Part shown: positions 22,811 through 34,349 of the stretch, in pieces
Layout of the letters: each line of letters begins with the position of its first letter
Numbering within the stretch: position 1 is the stretch's first letter
DNA from: Halisarca cf. caerulea
Lineage: Eukaryota > Porifera > Demospongiae > Chondrillida > Halisarcidae
Length of the DNA: 64,000 nt
NCBI GenBank assembly: GCA_963170055.1
Contig: CAUJGJ010000242.1
Span: 4,073,639-4,137,638 of the forward strand
Direction of reading: 5' to 3'
The notes under the pieces: generated by a model
Told to the model about the DNA's origin: nothing
Seen by the model: only the letters and a program-made list of their open reading frames with translations
The model's database searches: none
Position numbers and translations under genes: made by a program

Positions 22811-22949
22811 TGCGTAAGTTGCACCCCATATTCTGCCAGTAAAATTTAGGCATCAAAACTGCAACTTACAGTGATAATAATAAAATGAAATATGACATGC
22901 ATAGTTCAATGCGTACCGCGAGAGATAGAATTGAGATTCATGAACGAAC
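22811..22949. other. intergenic; small hairpin, no gene
   Basis: TAAGTTGCA ... TGCAACTTA arms (about 22815-22869) form an inverted repeat. Nothing else is evident before the WDR25 stop codon. Confidence 0.4.
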
Positions 22950-24212
22950 TTATTGCAATACAAATAGATCACCACTCCAAGTACCAGTGACTAGGTAACC
23001 TATCTCTTCAGGACCAAAAGCTACAGCAACACATGGATCTCTCTGATGCGTCAGATTAATGCTCTCTATCAGTTTGCCTGTGTGGTACTTGTAGTAGAAA
23101 ATACTGCCCTGGCTATCTCCACTGGCAACCACCCCTCCATCTGGAGACACATCAAACTGGACTGGGTAGCCCTCCACGTGGTGGCCTTCAAATCTTCTGT
23201 ACTTGTTCAGTTTGTACGTTCGCTTTGAAGAGAAGAGGGCTATGTAGTTAGCATTGGACTGAGCTAGGAAGGTTGGTTCAGTTGGGTGTGGTCTGAGGGC
23301 GGGGCAAGTATAGGGCTCTTGATAAACCTGGTTTGAGAACACAGCCTGGCTGGACATCTCCCAAACCACTATGGCCTGCTCAGTTGCATTGCGACGCACG
23401 ATGTCTGAAGTGGCAACAATCTCCCTTCCGCCATTCAAAAACTCAAGATCCAGTATCTTTCCACCTGCTCCAGCATATGTGTGTGCAGGTCTGTCCCCCG
23501 CTCTGGTATCCCAGCATCTTACTATTCTGTCGTAATCACCAGAAGCAAACAGTTGCCTGTCAATTGGGTGGAGGGACAACGCAGACACAAAGCTGTCATG
23601 AGGGAACCACCTTATGGTCTTGCCTGTCACAGCATCCACCAGCGCTGCTTTGCTGTCAAACCCACAACTTACAGCAGACGTCTCTGTTAGCCAGTGAGCA
23701 TCTGTTATAGCAGCTGGGTGAGTGCGAGATGGTGGGTCTTGAAGGTGTGGATGGAGAAGTCCAACACACCCTCTCCTACCATACCAATCCCAGACACACA
23801 GACTTCCATCCAAAGAACTAGTCAGTACTAAAGGACATGCGACATGAGGATGAAAGTGTACCGATAATATCGGTTTTTGATGAAAATTGCTTTTGAATAC
23901 GGTTGTCCTCGGCAAAGAACCTTTTCTCATGGGAGGAATTCTGTGAGTGTTTATTGGACTGTCAAAGTAATCTCTTAAAAGAGAATAATTAGACGTGGAT
24001 ACGGCATTGTCTTCTCCGTCACTCGAAGTGGGTTTTGGCTTTCTCTTGGATACATAACCTCTATCAGTGCTGCTATCAACGACAGAGGATGCGGCTGTTG
24101 ACAAGGTCTTCGAAAGCGGTCTCTTTCTGGTGAACAATTTGCTAACGTCTTGGGGTTTGGTGTCCGTGTCTTCATCATCGGAGCTACAATAGGCCATTGA
24201 TATGACGTCCAT
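22950..24212 (-). CDS. WDR25: WDR25-like WD40-repeat protein, intronless
   Basis: A single open frame of 420 residues. The N-terminal ~115 residues are low-complexity, acidic then Ser-rich. From about residue 118 there are WD40 blades: LTSSLDGSLCVWDW, SGDYDRIVRCWDTR, IVATSDIVRRNATEQAIVVWE, ASGDSQGSIFYY and VTGTWSGDLFVLQ. The segment EPTFLAQSNANYIALFS ... YRRFEGHHVEGYPVQFDVSP matches the C-terminal part of human WDR25 closely in order and spacing, and separates it from other WD40 families. WDR25 is poorly characterised; human WDR25 has 544 residues, so this N-terminus is shorter. The start ATG (24212) is preceded by a short AT-rich leader. No introns, unlike its multi-exon neighbours, so a retrocopy origin is possible. 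Confidence 0.88.
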   Translation of the reverse strand: MDVISMAYCSSDDEDTDTKPQDVSKLFTRKRPLSKTLSTAASSVVDSSTDRGYVSKRKPKPTSSDGEDNAVSTSNYSLLRDYFDSPINTHRIPPMRKGSLPRTTVFKSNFHQKPILSVHFHPHVACPLVLTSSLDGSLCVWDWYGRRGCVGLLHPHLQDPPSRTHPAAITDAHWLTETSAVSCGFDSKAALVDAVTGKTIRWFPHDSFVSALSLHPIDRQLFASGDYDRIVRCWDTRAGDRPAHTYAGAGGKILDLEFLNGGREIVATSDIVRRNATEQAIVVWEMSSQAVFSNQVYQEPYTCPALRPHPTEPTFLAQSNANYIALFSSKRTYKLNKYRRFEGHHVEGYPVQFDVSPDGGVVASGDSQGSIFYYKYHTGKLIESINLTHQRDPCVAVAFGPEEIGYLVTGTWSGDLFVLQ

Positions 24213-24891
24213 TTTCTGCTTGCTTCTAATTATACCAAACTCAGTAATACACAGAAAGTAATAATGAATATTATGTAAGTGTGAGTTTAAAGATCAGGAA
24301 CCTTGGCTTCAGAGGAAGCCAGGTACAATATTTCATCTGATTTCATCACTGCAATGGAGCTAATCATAGGCTGATGGTAAGAGGACCTTGATCCTCTGAT
24401 GCACATGATAGACGATTTGTCCATTTTCAGCTCCTACCATGTCCATGGTCCTGCGTATAGCCAGACTCAGCCATTCCTTTTACGCTGTTGGGTAACGGGG
24501 TGATTCGGAACGGTGGGTCAAATCAGTGTCAACCACAAGGTACATTGTCACCATAGATCTAAGCTGTTACACGCATTAGCTCTTGTCAGTGCTGTCTCCA
24601 TGGATTGGGAGTTCAGCAGTAGTATGGCTAGACAGTACGCCAAACACATGACTCACACCGAAGACAAGCAACACTGTTGCTGAGCAGTCCCTTTCCAGGT
24701 TCTCAGCGTACCACAACGGTCTAAGGGTAATCCTTAGACATACATTTAGCATGTACTACTGTTTCACAACTTGAATTCAATGAACAGTTAAATTCACAGA
24801 GACAATGGAGACCATTTTATAGTTAGTGAGTTCTCACACAACACACAACACAGAATGTAAAAAGATAACAGTGAAAGGTTAGACAAAGAAG
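24213..24891. other. intergenic, no gene seen
   Basis: Contains the WDR25 upstream region and the 3' flank of RABL2. No exon-like open frames or repeats stand out. Confidence 0.5.
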
Positions 24892-26636
24892 TCAACTATC
24901 TTCGTCAGACTCTGGTGGATTCTTCTCGTCTTTGGCCATTACTGGCTGCACTGACGACAAGTCATCCATAGCCTATCAAATGAGAGGAGAGATTGCCAGG
25001 CACATACACAACATCCATCCATCCACCTACCTACCTATGCACACACAAACACCCTCTCACCACACTGCTACATCAACCTCTGGAAACAATACAGTCAGTT
25101 CTTAGTGTAGTGTGAGTGCTATGCACCTCGTGACCCACAGGTGGATGTACTAGCTCCACTGGGACAGACACATGTGACCCACAGGTGGATGTACTAGCTC
25201 CACTGGGACAGACACATGTGACCCACAGGTGGATGTACTAGCTCCACTGGGACAGACACATGTGACCCACGGGTGGATGTACTAGCTCCACTGGGACAGA
25301 CACATGTGACCCACAGGTGGATGTACTAGCTCCACTGGGACAGACACATGTGACCCACAGGTGGATGTACTAGCTCCACTGGGACAGACACATGTGACCC
25401 ACGGGTGGATGTACTAGCTCCACTGGGACGGACACATGTGACCCACAGGTGGATGTACTAGCTCCACTGGGACAGACACATGTGACCCACAGGTGGATGC
25501 ACTAGCTCCACTGGGACAGACACATGTGACCCACGGGTGGATGCACTAGCTCCACTGGGACGGACACATGTGACCCACAGGTGGATGTACTACCTGTAGG
25601 CCACTTAAAGCAGTTCTGAATACAGTCCACAGATCAGTCTGTTGAATTGTGCATGTGGGCTACAGCTAGGATAACATTTCAAGGGTGGAGGGTGGGGAAA
25701 TGCCCCCTCTAAAAGAAACCCTGAATGTCCACAGGCACACATACCACAAGCATGCATGCATGTGTATTCACATTCTACCCTTAAAGGATTCACGATCAAT
25801 TGATGACAGTGTTCATTCACAACACTGAAGGCTGAATAATTTTATTCGGGGGGGGGGGGGGGGCATATCCAGGGTTCCTCCCCCAGATAAAACCCTGCAT
25901 AAAATGGTGGAAGTTGGTGATTTGTGAAATTCCATTGTGCAAAAATACGTGCACATAACAACATTTGCAAAGTTAATGTTTATATGTGACAGTATGAGAA
26001 ATAAGGAATAGATAGTGTTTGGACAAATGTCCTAGCACTGTCATTTTGGGTCAGACAAACTTAGTTTTGCTCAGACAATTAATGGGAGTAAAGATGCACG
26101 TGTGTTACGGTACATACCCACAGGGCAGAGTTGCATCACTCTCATGCTTACATGCTATTCAAGCTAACTTACTACACACATCACTGACTGCACAGGAAGC
26201 GAACATTTGTTTGGTTAGTGCTCAGCCAAATGTCTGTCCCAAACCTTTTTGGTTTGGACAAAATGCCAAAATGGTTGGACAATGTCTGAATGCTGACCAT
26301 TATTTCTAACACGGATGCAACAGTCTTCCACGTTAATGCTGGAGCATGCTTAGCAGTAAACCACAACCACAACTAACTCAGACAGGGTTCTATCCAGTGG
26401 GGTGGGGGGGGGGGGGGGGGGGGGAAGCTTCCACCCCAAAAAAATTCCAACTGCAAAACAAATTACTATGGAGTAGGCCCTACTTGAGTGTCAAAGTTTA
26501 CCTTGAATGGTCTAAAATGGCCTCAAATGCAACATTATATAACCTAAAAACCCAAATTTCCCCTAGGGAGGCATGCCTCCAGATCCCTCTAGTAAGTATG
26601 TATACTCCTGCACTCCATAATATATATGGGCATGCA

Positions 26637-26702
<66 letters not shown>

Positions 26703-28556
26703 TGCACACACGCACATACACACATGTGTGCACATGTATACATACAGGCACCCATTGTATTAGAAGGCCCTACTTGAGTGTGAAAATTGGCCTTGAATGG
26801 TCTAAAATGGCCTCAAATGCAACATTATCTCACCTAAAAACTCAAATTTTCCTTGGGGGGGCATGCCCCCAGACCCCCCCTAGTTTCATATGTATATATA
26901 TACCCCTGCACTCCATATACATATCTGCATGCACCTCTATTATCACTGCATGTGTTTTATAGATGTCCAGGATACCACATATACATACATGTATCTGCCC
27001 CCCTACTATACTTTGTAATTACCCCCCCCCCCCCCCCCCATCACACTGCTATATACATACAATACATACATCAAATCTATGTGTATATCTTGCGCGGCAG
27101 TCATTCACTGTAATACTCAAGCTGGCTTCCCCCCCAAAATTTTAATCCTAGATAGAACCCTGTCAGACCATACCTACAAAACACATAGACCACACCCACA
27201 ATGCATATGGGCCACACCTCCAGCTCTCGCATAATTTCATCCATGATATCTTTAGTATTCTCCTTGTAGGCAAGTCCAGCTTTTATGGCTTCTTTGAATA
27301 CCTTGACAAAGTTGACCAGAAGTGCTATTATCAAGAAGTGATTCAAATCATGGCCACCTGTATACAAAGACCACCTGTACACTAGGGCCACCTGTATACA
27401 AAGACCACCTGTACACTAGGAACACCTGTATACTGGCCACCTGTACACAAAGACCACCTGTACACTAGGACCACCTGTACACAAAGACCACCTGTACACA
27501 AAGACCACCTGTACACTGGCCACCTGTACACTGGCCACCTGTATACAAGGACCACCTGTACACTGGCCACCTGTACACTGGCCACCTGTATACAAGGACC
27601 ACCTGTATACAAGGACCACCTGTCCACACAGATTGTTGTTACTTGACATTGGAGTGGTCACAATAGACAAGTGTCTCTGTTGTTACCTTCACTACATTAG
27701 TGCCATCAGATGCCGATACAAAATAAAAAGGAAGGTGGTTCTTTCTTGCAAAATTGAAGCTTTTCTGTGTAATTTTGTAATCAGCTGCAGATAGGAAACT
27801 GCAGTAGACATAAGACAAGTCACCAAGGTCTAGCCCACTCACCATCAATCTTGTTTGCTACAAGCATGCAAGGGATGTCTGGTCTGTGAGCACGAAGCTC
27901 CTTATACCAAGTAGCAAGGTTCTTGTAAGTGATCTTTCGTGTGACATCAAACACCAGAACGCATGCATGTGCTTGATGGTAGTAAGTTGGATGCAAGCTG
28001 TTGAAGCGTTCCTGACCAGCGGTGTCCCAGAAATCTGAACAGGAGAAAGAACGCTGCAACTCACATGAATACACAAATAAAGCTACTGGACGAGACAAGA
28101 AGTATCCATAATCACACAACCTCAGCAGCAAACAAGACACTGTCATCCTCACGAACCTACGTCGACATCTCTCCCCTTCACTTTGGTGTGGTAGGGAAAC
28201 CTAGTGAGAGCGTATGTTGACAGCTGCTGTGGTTTACTGTGGATCTCAGATAAGGACTTAACATACTGGAGGAAACATGCTGCAATAAATGCAAACAAAC
28301 ATACACAGGCGGTGGGCATTACTAAGCACAAAAACCATTACCATAGATACTCCAACAACAAAAACATGCATGAGTTCGATACTAATCATCCATTAAAAAT
28401 CTTTCGATTAACCTGAAGGATGACAGAAAATGTTTACAAATATACCATATTACATTTTTAACACATGACATACTTGGATTTGCCGACCGCGCTATCTCCT
28501 AGACAAATTACTTTGACCTTATCTTTGTCACTTTTCCCCTGCTCCCCGGCCGCCAT
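24892..28556 (-). CDS. RABL2: RABL2 small GTPase, 6 exons
   Basis: Exons 28556-28474, 28265-28157, 28034-27843, 27784-27687, 27301-27218 and 24972-24892 encode about 215 residues (human RABL2 about 229). The G-domain motifs are G1 GDSAVGKS, the RABL2 signature KPQQLSTYALT in switch I, G3 DFWDTAGQERF, G4 NKID and G5 SASDG. RABL2 works at the ciliary base with CEP19 to start intraflagellar transport, so this organism very likely makes cilia. The C-terminus is acidic (ESDEDS) and has no prenylation cysteine, as usual for RABL2. Introns 2-5 are clean GT-AG joins in phase. Intron 1 is ambiguous by one base (see findings). The gene is divergent from the 28657 gene, ATGs 100 bp apart. Confidence 0.95.
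25130..25600. repeat. 44-bp minisatellite
   Basis: About 10 copies of a unit with GTGGATGTACTAGCTCCACT and GACACATGTGACCCACAG, very homogeneous. In the last intron of RABL2. Confidence 0.95.
25871..25898. mobile_element. possible internally deleted CAGGGTT element
   Basis: CAGGGTTCC ... GATAAAACCCTG within 28 bp looks like the two ends of the CAGGGTT family joined with almost no interior. Poly-G precedes it. Confidence 0.35.
26383..27162. mobile_element. 780-bp CAGGGTT element with TCAGA target duplication
   Basis: Ends are CAGGGTTCTATCCAG and CTAGATAGAACCCTG. It is flanked by TCAGA on both sides (26378-26382 and 27163-27167). Inside are a poly-G run, two diverged copies of a ~190-bp block with CTTGAATGGTCTAAAATGGC, a (CA)n tract and poly-C. 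No transposase. The CAGGGTT ends resemble hAT-type termini and the 5-bp duplication would fit hAT5-like insertion. In the last RABL2 intron. Confidence 0.7.
27358..27625. repeat. 16-17-bp minisatellite (GACCACCTGTACACAAA)
   Basis: About 16 copies alternating CACAAAGACC, CACTAGGACC and CACTGGCC variants in the RABL2 intron between exons 4 and 5. Confidence 0.9.
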
Positions 28557-28656
28557 CGTTTCAAAAGACACGTGATCTGACGTCACAGATTCGGAATTTC
28601 CCCTAGTAGTGAAGGATCGTACCATAGTACTCAGTGCTTTTTAGTGTGAACCGACA
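28557..28656. promoter_or_regulatory. 100-bp bidirectional promoter of RABL2 and the 28657 gene
   Basis: The ATGs of two divergent genes are 100 bp apart. The interval holds an E-box CACGTG (28569-28574) and a full CRE palindrome TGACGTCA (28578-28585) four bases apart. No TATA box is obvious. Shared regulation is inferred. Confidence 0.6.
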
Positions 28657-30715
28657 ATGAGCGAGAAGAAAATACATCTTACGCAAAGTATCAGCGAAGA
28701 AGCGAAAGGAGATGTTATAATGAGACTCCTTCTCTATGTGTCGTCCCCGCACCGTGATCTTGAAAGCCTATCGAAGGACGAACGAGAGCAACTATCTGCC
28801 TCTTTATCTCTCCTGAAGAAACACGCTAGCGGGGGGCGTTCATCTCGAGTGCATCACACACGACCTTCTAACACACCGCTGCAGTGTAAAACCACTTCAA
28901 ATGTTCGAGAGGAAACAGATGGTTCTCAAGACTCTGTCTGGTACACGAAAGAAGGAAGATTTAAGAAATTAGCCCACCATCTCAGTACTGACTCGGGCTA
29001 TGCATCCGTATCAGACGTCGAATTGAAGACAGAGCATATAGCAAATGATTCAAACGGTACTTCTTATCATTATGCCAACTGCCTTGTGTTTCCTCAGACG
29101 ATAGCGGAAGAAAGCGACTCCGACCTTACACCTGGCCCCCTTCAAAACCAATTGGAAGATAGCTCCCTTGTTGTAAGCCAAGTAGATATGGGTATGTCCT
29201 CAGAGCACGATGGCATTAAAATGACTCGTTCTTCTGCTGATGAGCGCAGTGGTAGCAATTGTTTATGTTTTCCTACATCAGAAGAACAAGAAGATGTATT
29301 TGCCAAGTCTTTTGATGAGGAGATGCTAAAACTTACTGTAACATCAGGTGGCCAGACCACTGCAGGGAGTACAGTCATTGCAGGATATGTGGAGGACTGC
29401 AGTAGTCATTCATCCATGTCACATACCAATCACGTGGTGACCACAGCACCCCATGATCTAACCCAGTCAGAGCTGGAGCTAGCTGAGACTGATGAAGAGC
29501 TGGTGTACCTGAAAGAGTTGAAGAGGAAATACGAGTCAGAATTCAAAGATAACATGGAGTTCAGAGAAATAATGCGATCATTAGGACGTGCTCCTTCTAT
29601 CACAGATTACATGACCTTCAAAATCAAGCTAATAAGGGATAAGTATGGCAAGGACTACGAGACTCCCATTAGTCATGCTATGAGCGTGTTAATGGAAGAC
29701 TCGGAGAAGTCTGGAAGTATGTCATATGCTGCGTTCACTTCAGCTGTGGACCCTCTCGTTAGCAATGCTCAGAATGTAAGTGTTAACCCATGTTAGTTTG
29801 ATCCTCATGGCCCATTGGGGGTCAGACATCCCCACTGTTGTAGGTGATACACTATAAACAATTAATAGTCACTTTTCTTTTTTGTAATGTCTTCCTAATC
29901 ACCTGGTCGTATCTTAACAACAAAGCTTTGAATTATCAAGTGTTTATGTTTGTGGTGTTCATTTTGCAGGTTTCAGATCTTCCCTTCCTAATGGGTGTCT
30001 TGGGAGGGTACATGGGTGAGCTTCTGCCACAATTTGGTGATGCTGTTCTCTCCTACTCTTCACGATTTCTGGGAGAACGTATGGCTGGGGGTGTGGCTAA
30101 ATTTGTGGGAGCCTCAGTGAGTTAACTCCATCACCAGACAACCACCTGATCTCAACTCCATCACCTGACAACTGACCCAAATTATGATCTCTTCCTTTGC
30201 AGGTCCTGCCAACAGATTGTCCTGATATGGATAACATCATTGATGTACTAACTAGCGAAGACCATGCCACAGCTATTAATGAGATGAAAGATGATATGAC
30301 AGTGAGTTGTCTACTGGATCTTGGTGTATGTAGACCTTACCATTCTCCTACCTCACATCTGTAGGATGCACACACACCTTACCGTTCTCCTACCTCACAT
30401 CTGTAGGATGCACGCACACCTTACCGTTCTCCTACCTCACATCTGTAGGATGCACGCACACCTTACCGTTCTCCTACCTCACATCTGTAGGATGCACACA
30501 TTAAAGTTGTGATGCCCACAGTTTGGGAAAGTCCTCCTGAAGCCAACAAAGGGCCTACACTTGTAGAAACTCCTCTGGAAGCCCACAAAGGTCCTCCAGT
30601 CAGGGAAACTCCCCAAGAAGTCCACTCTATGGACAACAGCTCATCTAAGTGGTTGTCCGTATCTGTCCTCACCATGGCAACCCACATTGCTTCATTCCTG
30701 GGTCAACTGCAATGA
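28657..30715 (+). CDS. unidentified 529-residue protein, 4 exons
   Basis: Exons 28657-29775, 29970-30116, 30203-30301 and 30491-30715 are all joined in phase 0 with clear GT-AG sites (AAT|GTAAGT ... TTTTGCAG). Exon 1 (373 codons) is hydrophilic and Ser/Glu-rich, with a predicted helical segment near residues 275-310 (ELAETDEELVYLKELKRKY) and a conserved-looking block, FREIMRSLGRAPSITDYMTF. Exon 2 gives a Gly-rich amphipathic or hydrophobic stretch (PFLMGVLGGYMGELLPQFG). The C-terminus ends WLSVSVLTMATHIASFLGQL, which could be a short membrane-associating helix. I do not recognise the family. The shared promoter with RABL2 makes a ciliary or trafficking role worth testing; that is inference only. 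Confidence 0.75.
30343..30492 (+). repeat. ~43-bp repeat, each copy carrying a 3' splice site
   Basis: Four copies of a unit ending CCTACCTCACATCTGTAG|GATGCAC. The last AG (30489-30490) is the acceptor of the final exon. The three upstream copies carry the same acceptor sequence. Confidence 0.85.
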
Positions 30716-30845
30716 TACATTTTCTTAAATTGTATTAGTACAAATTTATATTTATGAAGAACTGTAATAACAGTTGCTGGCACATGTGAGCATTCACATA
30801 ATATAATACAGCTAAACACCATGCAAGCATTCTGTATCAAGTAGG

Positions 30846-33800
30846 TCACAACTTCCTGTCAGGAAGTCCAGCAGTTGCTCTTGCTTTGATGATGAGCGCT
30901 CTCTTCATGAATTGGTCTCGAGAGATCTCTCTGACATGCTATACAAAAGAGAGACAAGACTTGACCACAACACAACTCCATAGAATTGAACACACACACA
31001 GTACACCCCAGCATTGGTAAGAGTTTCATTCTCTGTTTAGGAATGGAAACCTTTGTACATGAACATCCATTCCTGATGCCACCACACATTAATAGGTCCT
31101 GATATATGGTAAATATGGGGGAATTATTTAGGGAGTTTCGAAGTTTAGCCTGGTTATTTGCATCTCCCTCCAGGGGTTCCAACACCTATGGATAAGGACT
31201 GCTGAACACACACACACACACACACAGAGAGAGAGAGTGCAGGATTCTCCCAAGGATGTTTCAAAGGTGTAATTCTACTATTAGACAAAGGATGTGATTT
31301 TGCAGAGTGCTGTTTTACAATCCAGTAGTGCGCATTGCAATTTGGTGTTGCAGATGAATAAACTAGTTGTGAACAAAGTTCAGAACCTCGCGAAATAGTC
31401 TTGTTCCCAGACCCATGCATGCACTTCCTGCAGCCTGGGAACGAGACTATGCTAAAAGGAATCTTAACATAGAAATTGAATTGGGATTGGGAATGTGGGT
31501 GAAATGATTGCATAACAATAGTATAAACGTAATCTATTAATCCATATTGTGAGCTAGTCTATACCTCATGCATACCTAAAGTTGACCCCTTTGATCCGAT
31601 ATGAAAGGAAAGGTATGCAACAACATTTGAAGCCAATTGCAAGTTAGGGGTCTGACTATGTGAGACTGGTTGTGAGCCAATTAACTCCTATTCAATGATT
31701 GCCATTAGAGCTGTGATACCTTCTGCAATAATCTGCTGCATGCATACATTCGGATTGTGCATGATAGCTCAGCTCACTTGATGATTTGTCTCTTGCAAGT
31801 ACCACCATACAGCTCTTCATAGTTTGGCATAAACTACAAATCAGGTTTAGTTTTGTACAGCCGTAAACATGTACTGAACTGCCTTGATTGAGATTGGAAT
31901 TAAGTTGAATGTGTATACCGAATGTTGCATGGACATTTGATCTGCATCCATTTCTGAATCAGTATACTATGTTTTGTGATAGTCAATTGTGGCTTTGACT
32001 TTCATTGAATGTGTCATCTGTGAGTTAGCACATGACAATTATATAGATTGATGTGCATTCCGGCCATACATGTATCAGCTGCTGCTATGGTTCGACAGAA
32101 GAAAGTTGGGACACCTTTCATTTATTAGTAGCTTTAAGCTCAATTAGACCTTACAACCATTCATATTTTACAATAGCATAATAAAGAACATGCAGGTGCA
32201 AAGTACGCTAGGATGAACACTGCTTTAAGTGCAGTAACATTCATGAGGCAATTCATTGACAAGAATTAAGTGATTGTATGCATGTCTTGTGATAGACTAA
32301 GGACATGTTCTTTATAAGCACATTGACCACCAATTTTCTGTACAGTGTCAAATTATACATACATATTGTCATTATAATAAGTTTGTAAGCATTGCAGTAC
32401 TGGTCCAGGATGCATATTGTTCAGTAACTGTTGCTTTTGACAAATTGAATGAGAAGTTTTTGGATCAGTTTTGTCTCTTAGACTATATATAATGCAATGT
32501 AAACACTCATTTGAATATTAAGAAGTATGTGATGGCCATGCATACTTCATGACATACTATTATTACATTTGACCTACTGTTCATGAAATTTGTCTTGATG
32601 CTGTGTGTGAAGTCAATCTGCTATATATATAATATATAGATAATTTAAAGTGCATGCCTTTTAAATATAATTTGTGGTCCCAGGAATTGAGGTATTTATG
32701 TGGCTGGATTGCAGTTGCAATACGGGCTACTGTGCATGAAATTGGTTCACGTTGTTGGTTAGCAATAGTGGTATATCATGATGTGCTGTCGCAGAAATTG
32801 TTACAGCAACTATAGGTGTCACCGCAAGAGCTTCCGGAGCATAGGATAGTGACTCACTGTCACTGTGAGCAATTATTTGACTCATTCTGTGAATTGGCCA
32901 GTTACTTAGGTTCTCAAATGGTTAACACGTTGTTTGATTTCGCTTCATATGTTTGATTGCAATGAAATCACTACTTTTTAATGACATGGCAGACCACAGA
33001 TACTCAAGTCGGACATTCAGTATAGACCCATCCAGCAAAAATATTATTAAGCTAAACTACCTATAGAGTTGATATAGCTATAGGCATACAGCTCTTCTTC
33101 TCCTATATCATCTCTGTACGTGACTGAAGCATTTCTGAACATGTGCTTACTGGCGATATAATCAGATATTGTCAATCCAAACTTGAACGCCGCTTTGAAA
33201 AGGAATCTTTTAACACCAGGAGTGCGTATTTCGGCCGTGTAGAACATATTTAGGGTCATGTTCGCTCGAGATGTCAATGAAACAGTGAAGTTTCGCCAAA
33301 AGAACGAAAATATGAAATGGGGACTGTGCACTGAACAGAATAATCATCGAGTCTGGTTGCCCCGAGTGATAGAGCATGCGCAATGAACGAGGCTACGTCA
33401 TATTGCAGATGGCTACCATCATGGCAGACGTATTTAGTGACCCGAACGCTAAAATCAGAAATCCTATCTCTTTTTTATTGAATTTTAAGAATCGCTTAAC
33501 AAAATTTCAAGATACTTAAGTTTTAGGCCTTGTAAGATGATGCATTGACCTCCAAACAGAACAATGAGACTGCCAAGTAAGCCGAAATTTTAAAATTCTT
33601 AGACGCTTTACTGAACTGTCCGTACTCTGATCGAAATGGTCCAAGGCTTATCTTGTAGTGCACACGTATACAAGTAGCTGTTTGTTATGGATGTGTTCAT
33701 CAGTGTAGAAATGGAGCTGCAATTTGAGTTGAAAATATCAGTTCTGGGCCAAAAGGTGGAATTTTTACCCTACGAAATGCGTGGGCGACCTCGATTGGAC

Positions 33801-34292
33801 TCCCATTGGCAACGGAAACAGTTAACCTCGCTAAACCGCTCGGTAAATACCACCTGCGTGGCTTCACCACTAACTGTCTTGTGTGGCTTCACCCCTGTGG
33901 TTATACAATGAGCCTCCAATGGTGGACTCTTCCAAATACAGACACAGTATAACAAACCTCTCTACAAAGGACACGACTTACAGTCCCAGTATAATTCCTA
34001 CAATACATTTTGAACCCCAAAGAAAAAAACTTTTCAACAAAGAACAAATCAGCTATTTTAATTTGTCCCTAAACTATTCAGACGTTCCACTGTTATTCTT
34101 GCTTCAGCAACTTTGAATTGGAAGGAATAGTGCTCCCATTGGAAGGAATGGCAACCATGTGAAGGAATAGTGTTCCCGTTGCAAGGAACAGCAGCCATGT
34201 GAAGGAATAGCACTCTAAGTTAAGGGATATAGTGGACTGCTAAGCCTCAGTACAGCTATGGAGAACCCTGTGTACACACACACATATGCACA

Positions 34293-34349
<57 letters not shown>

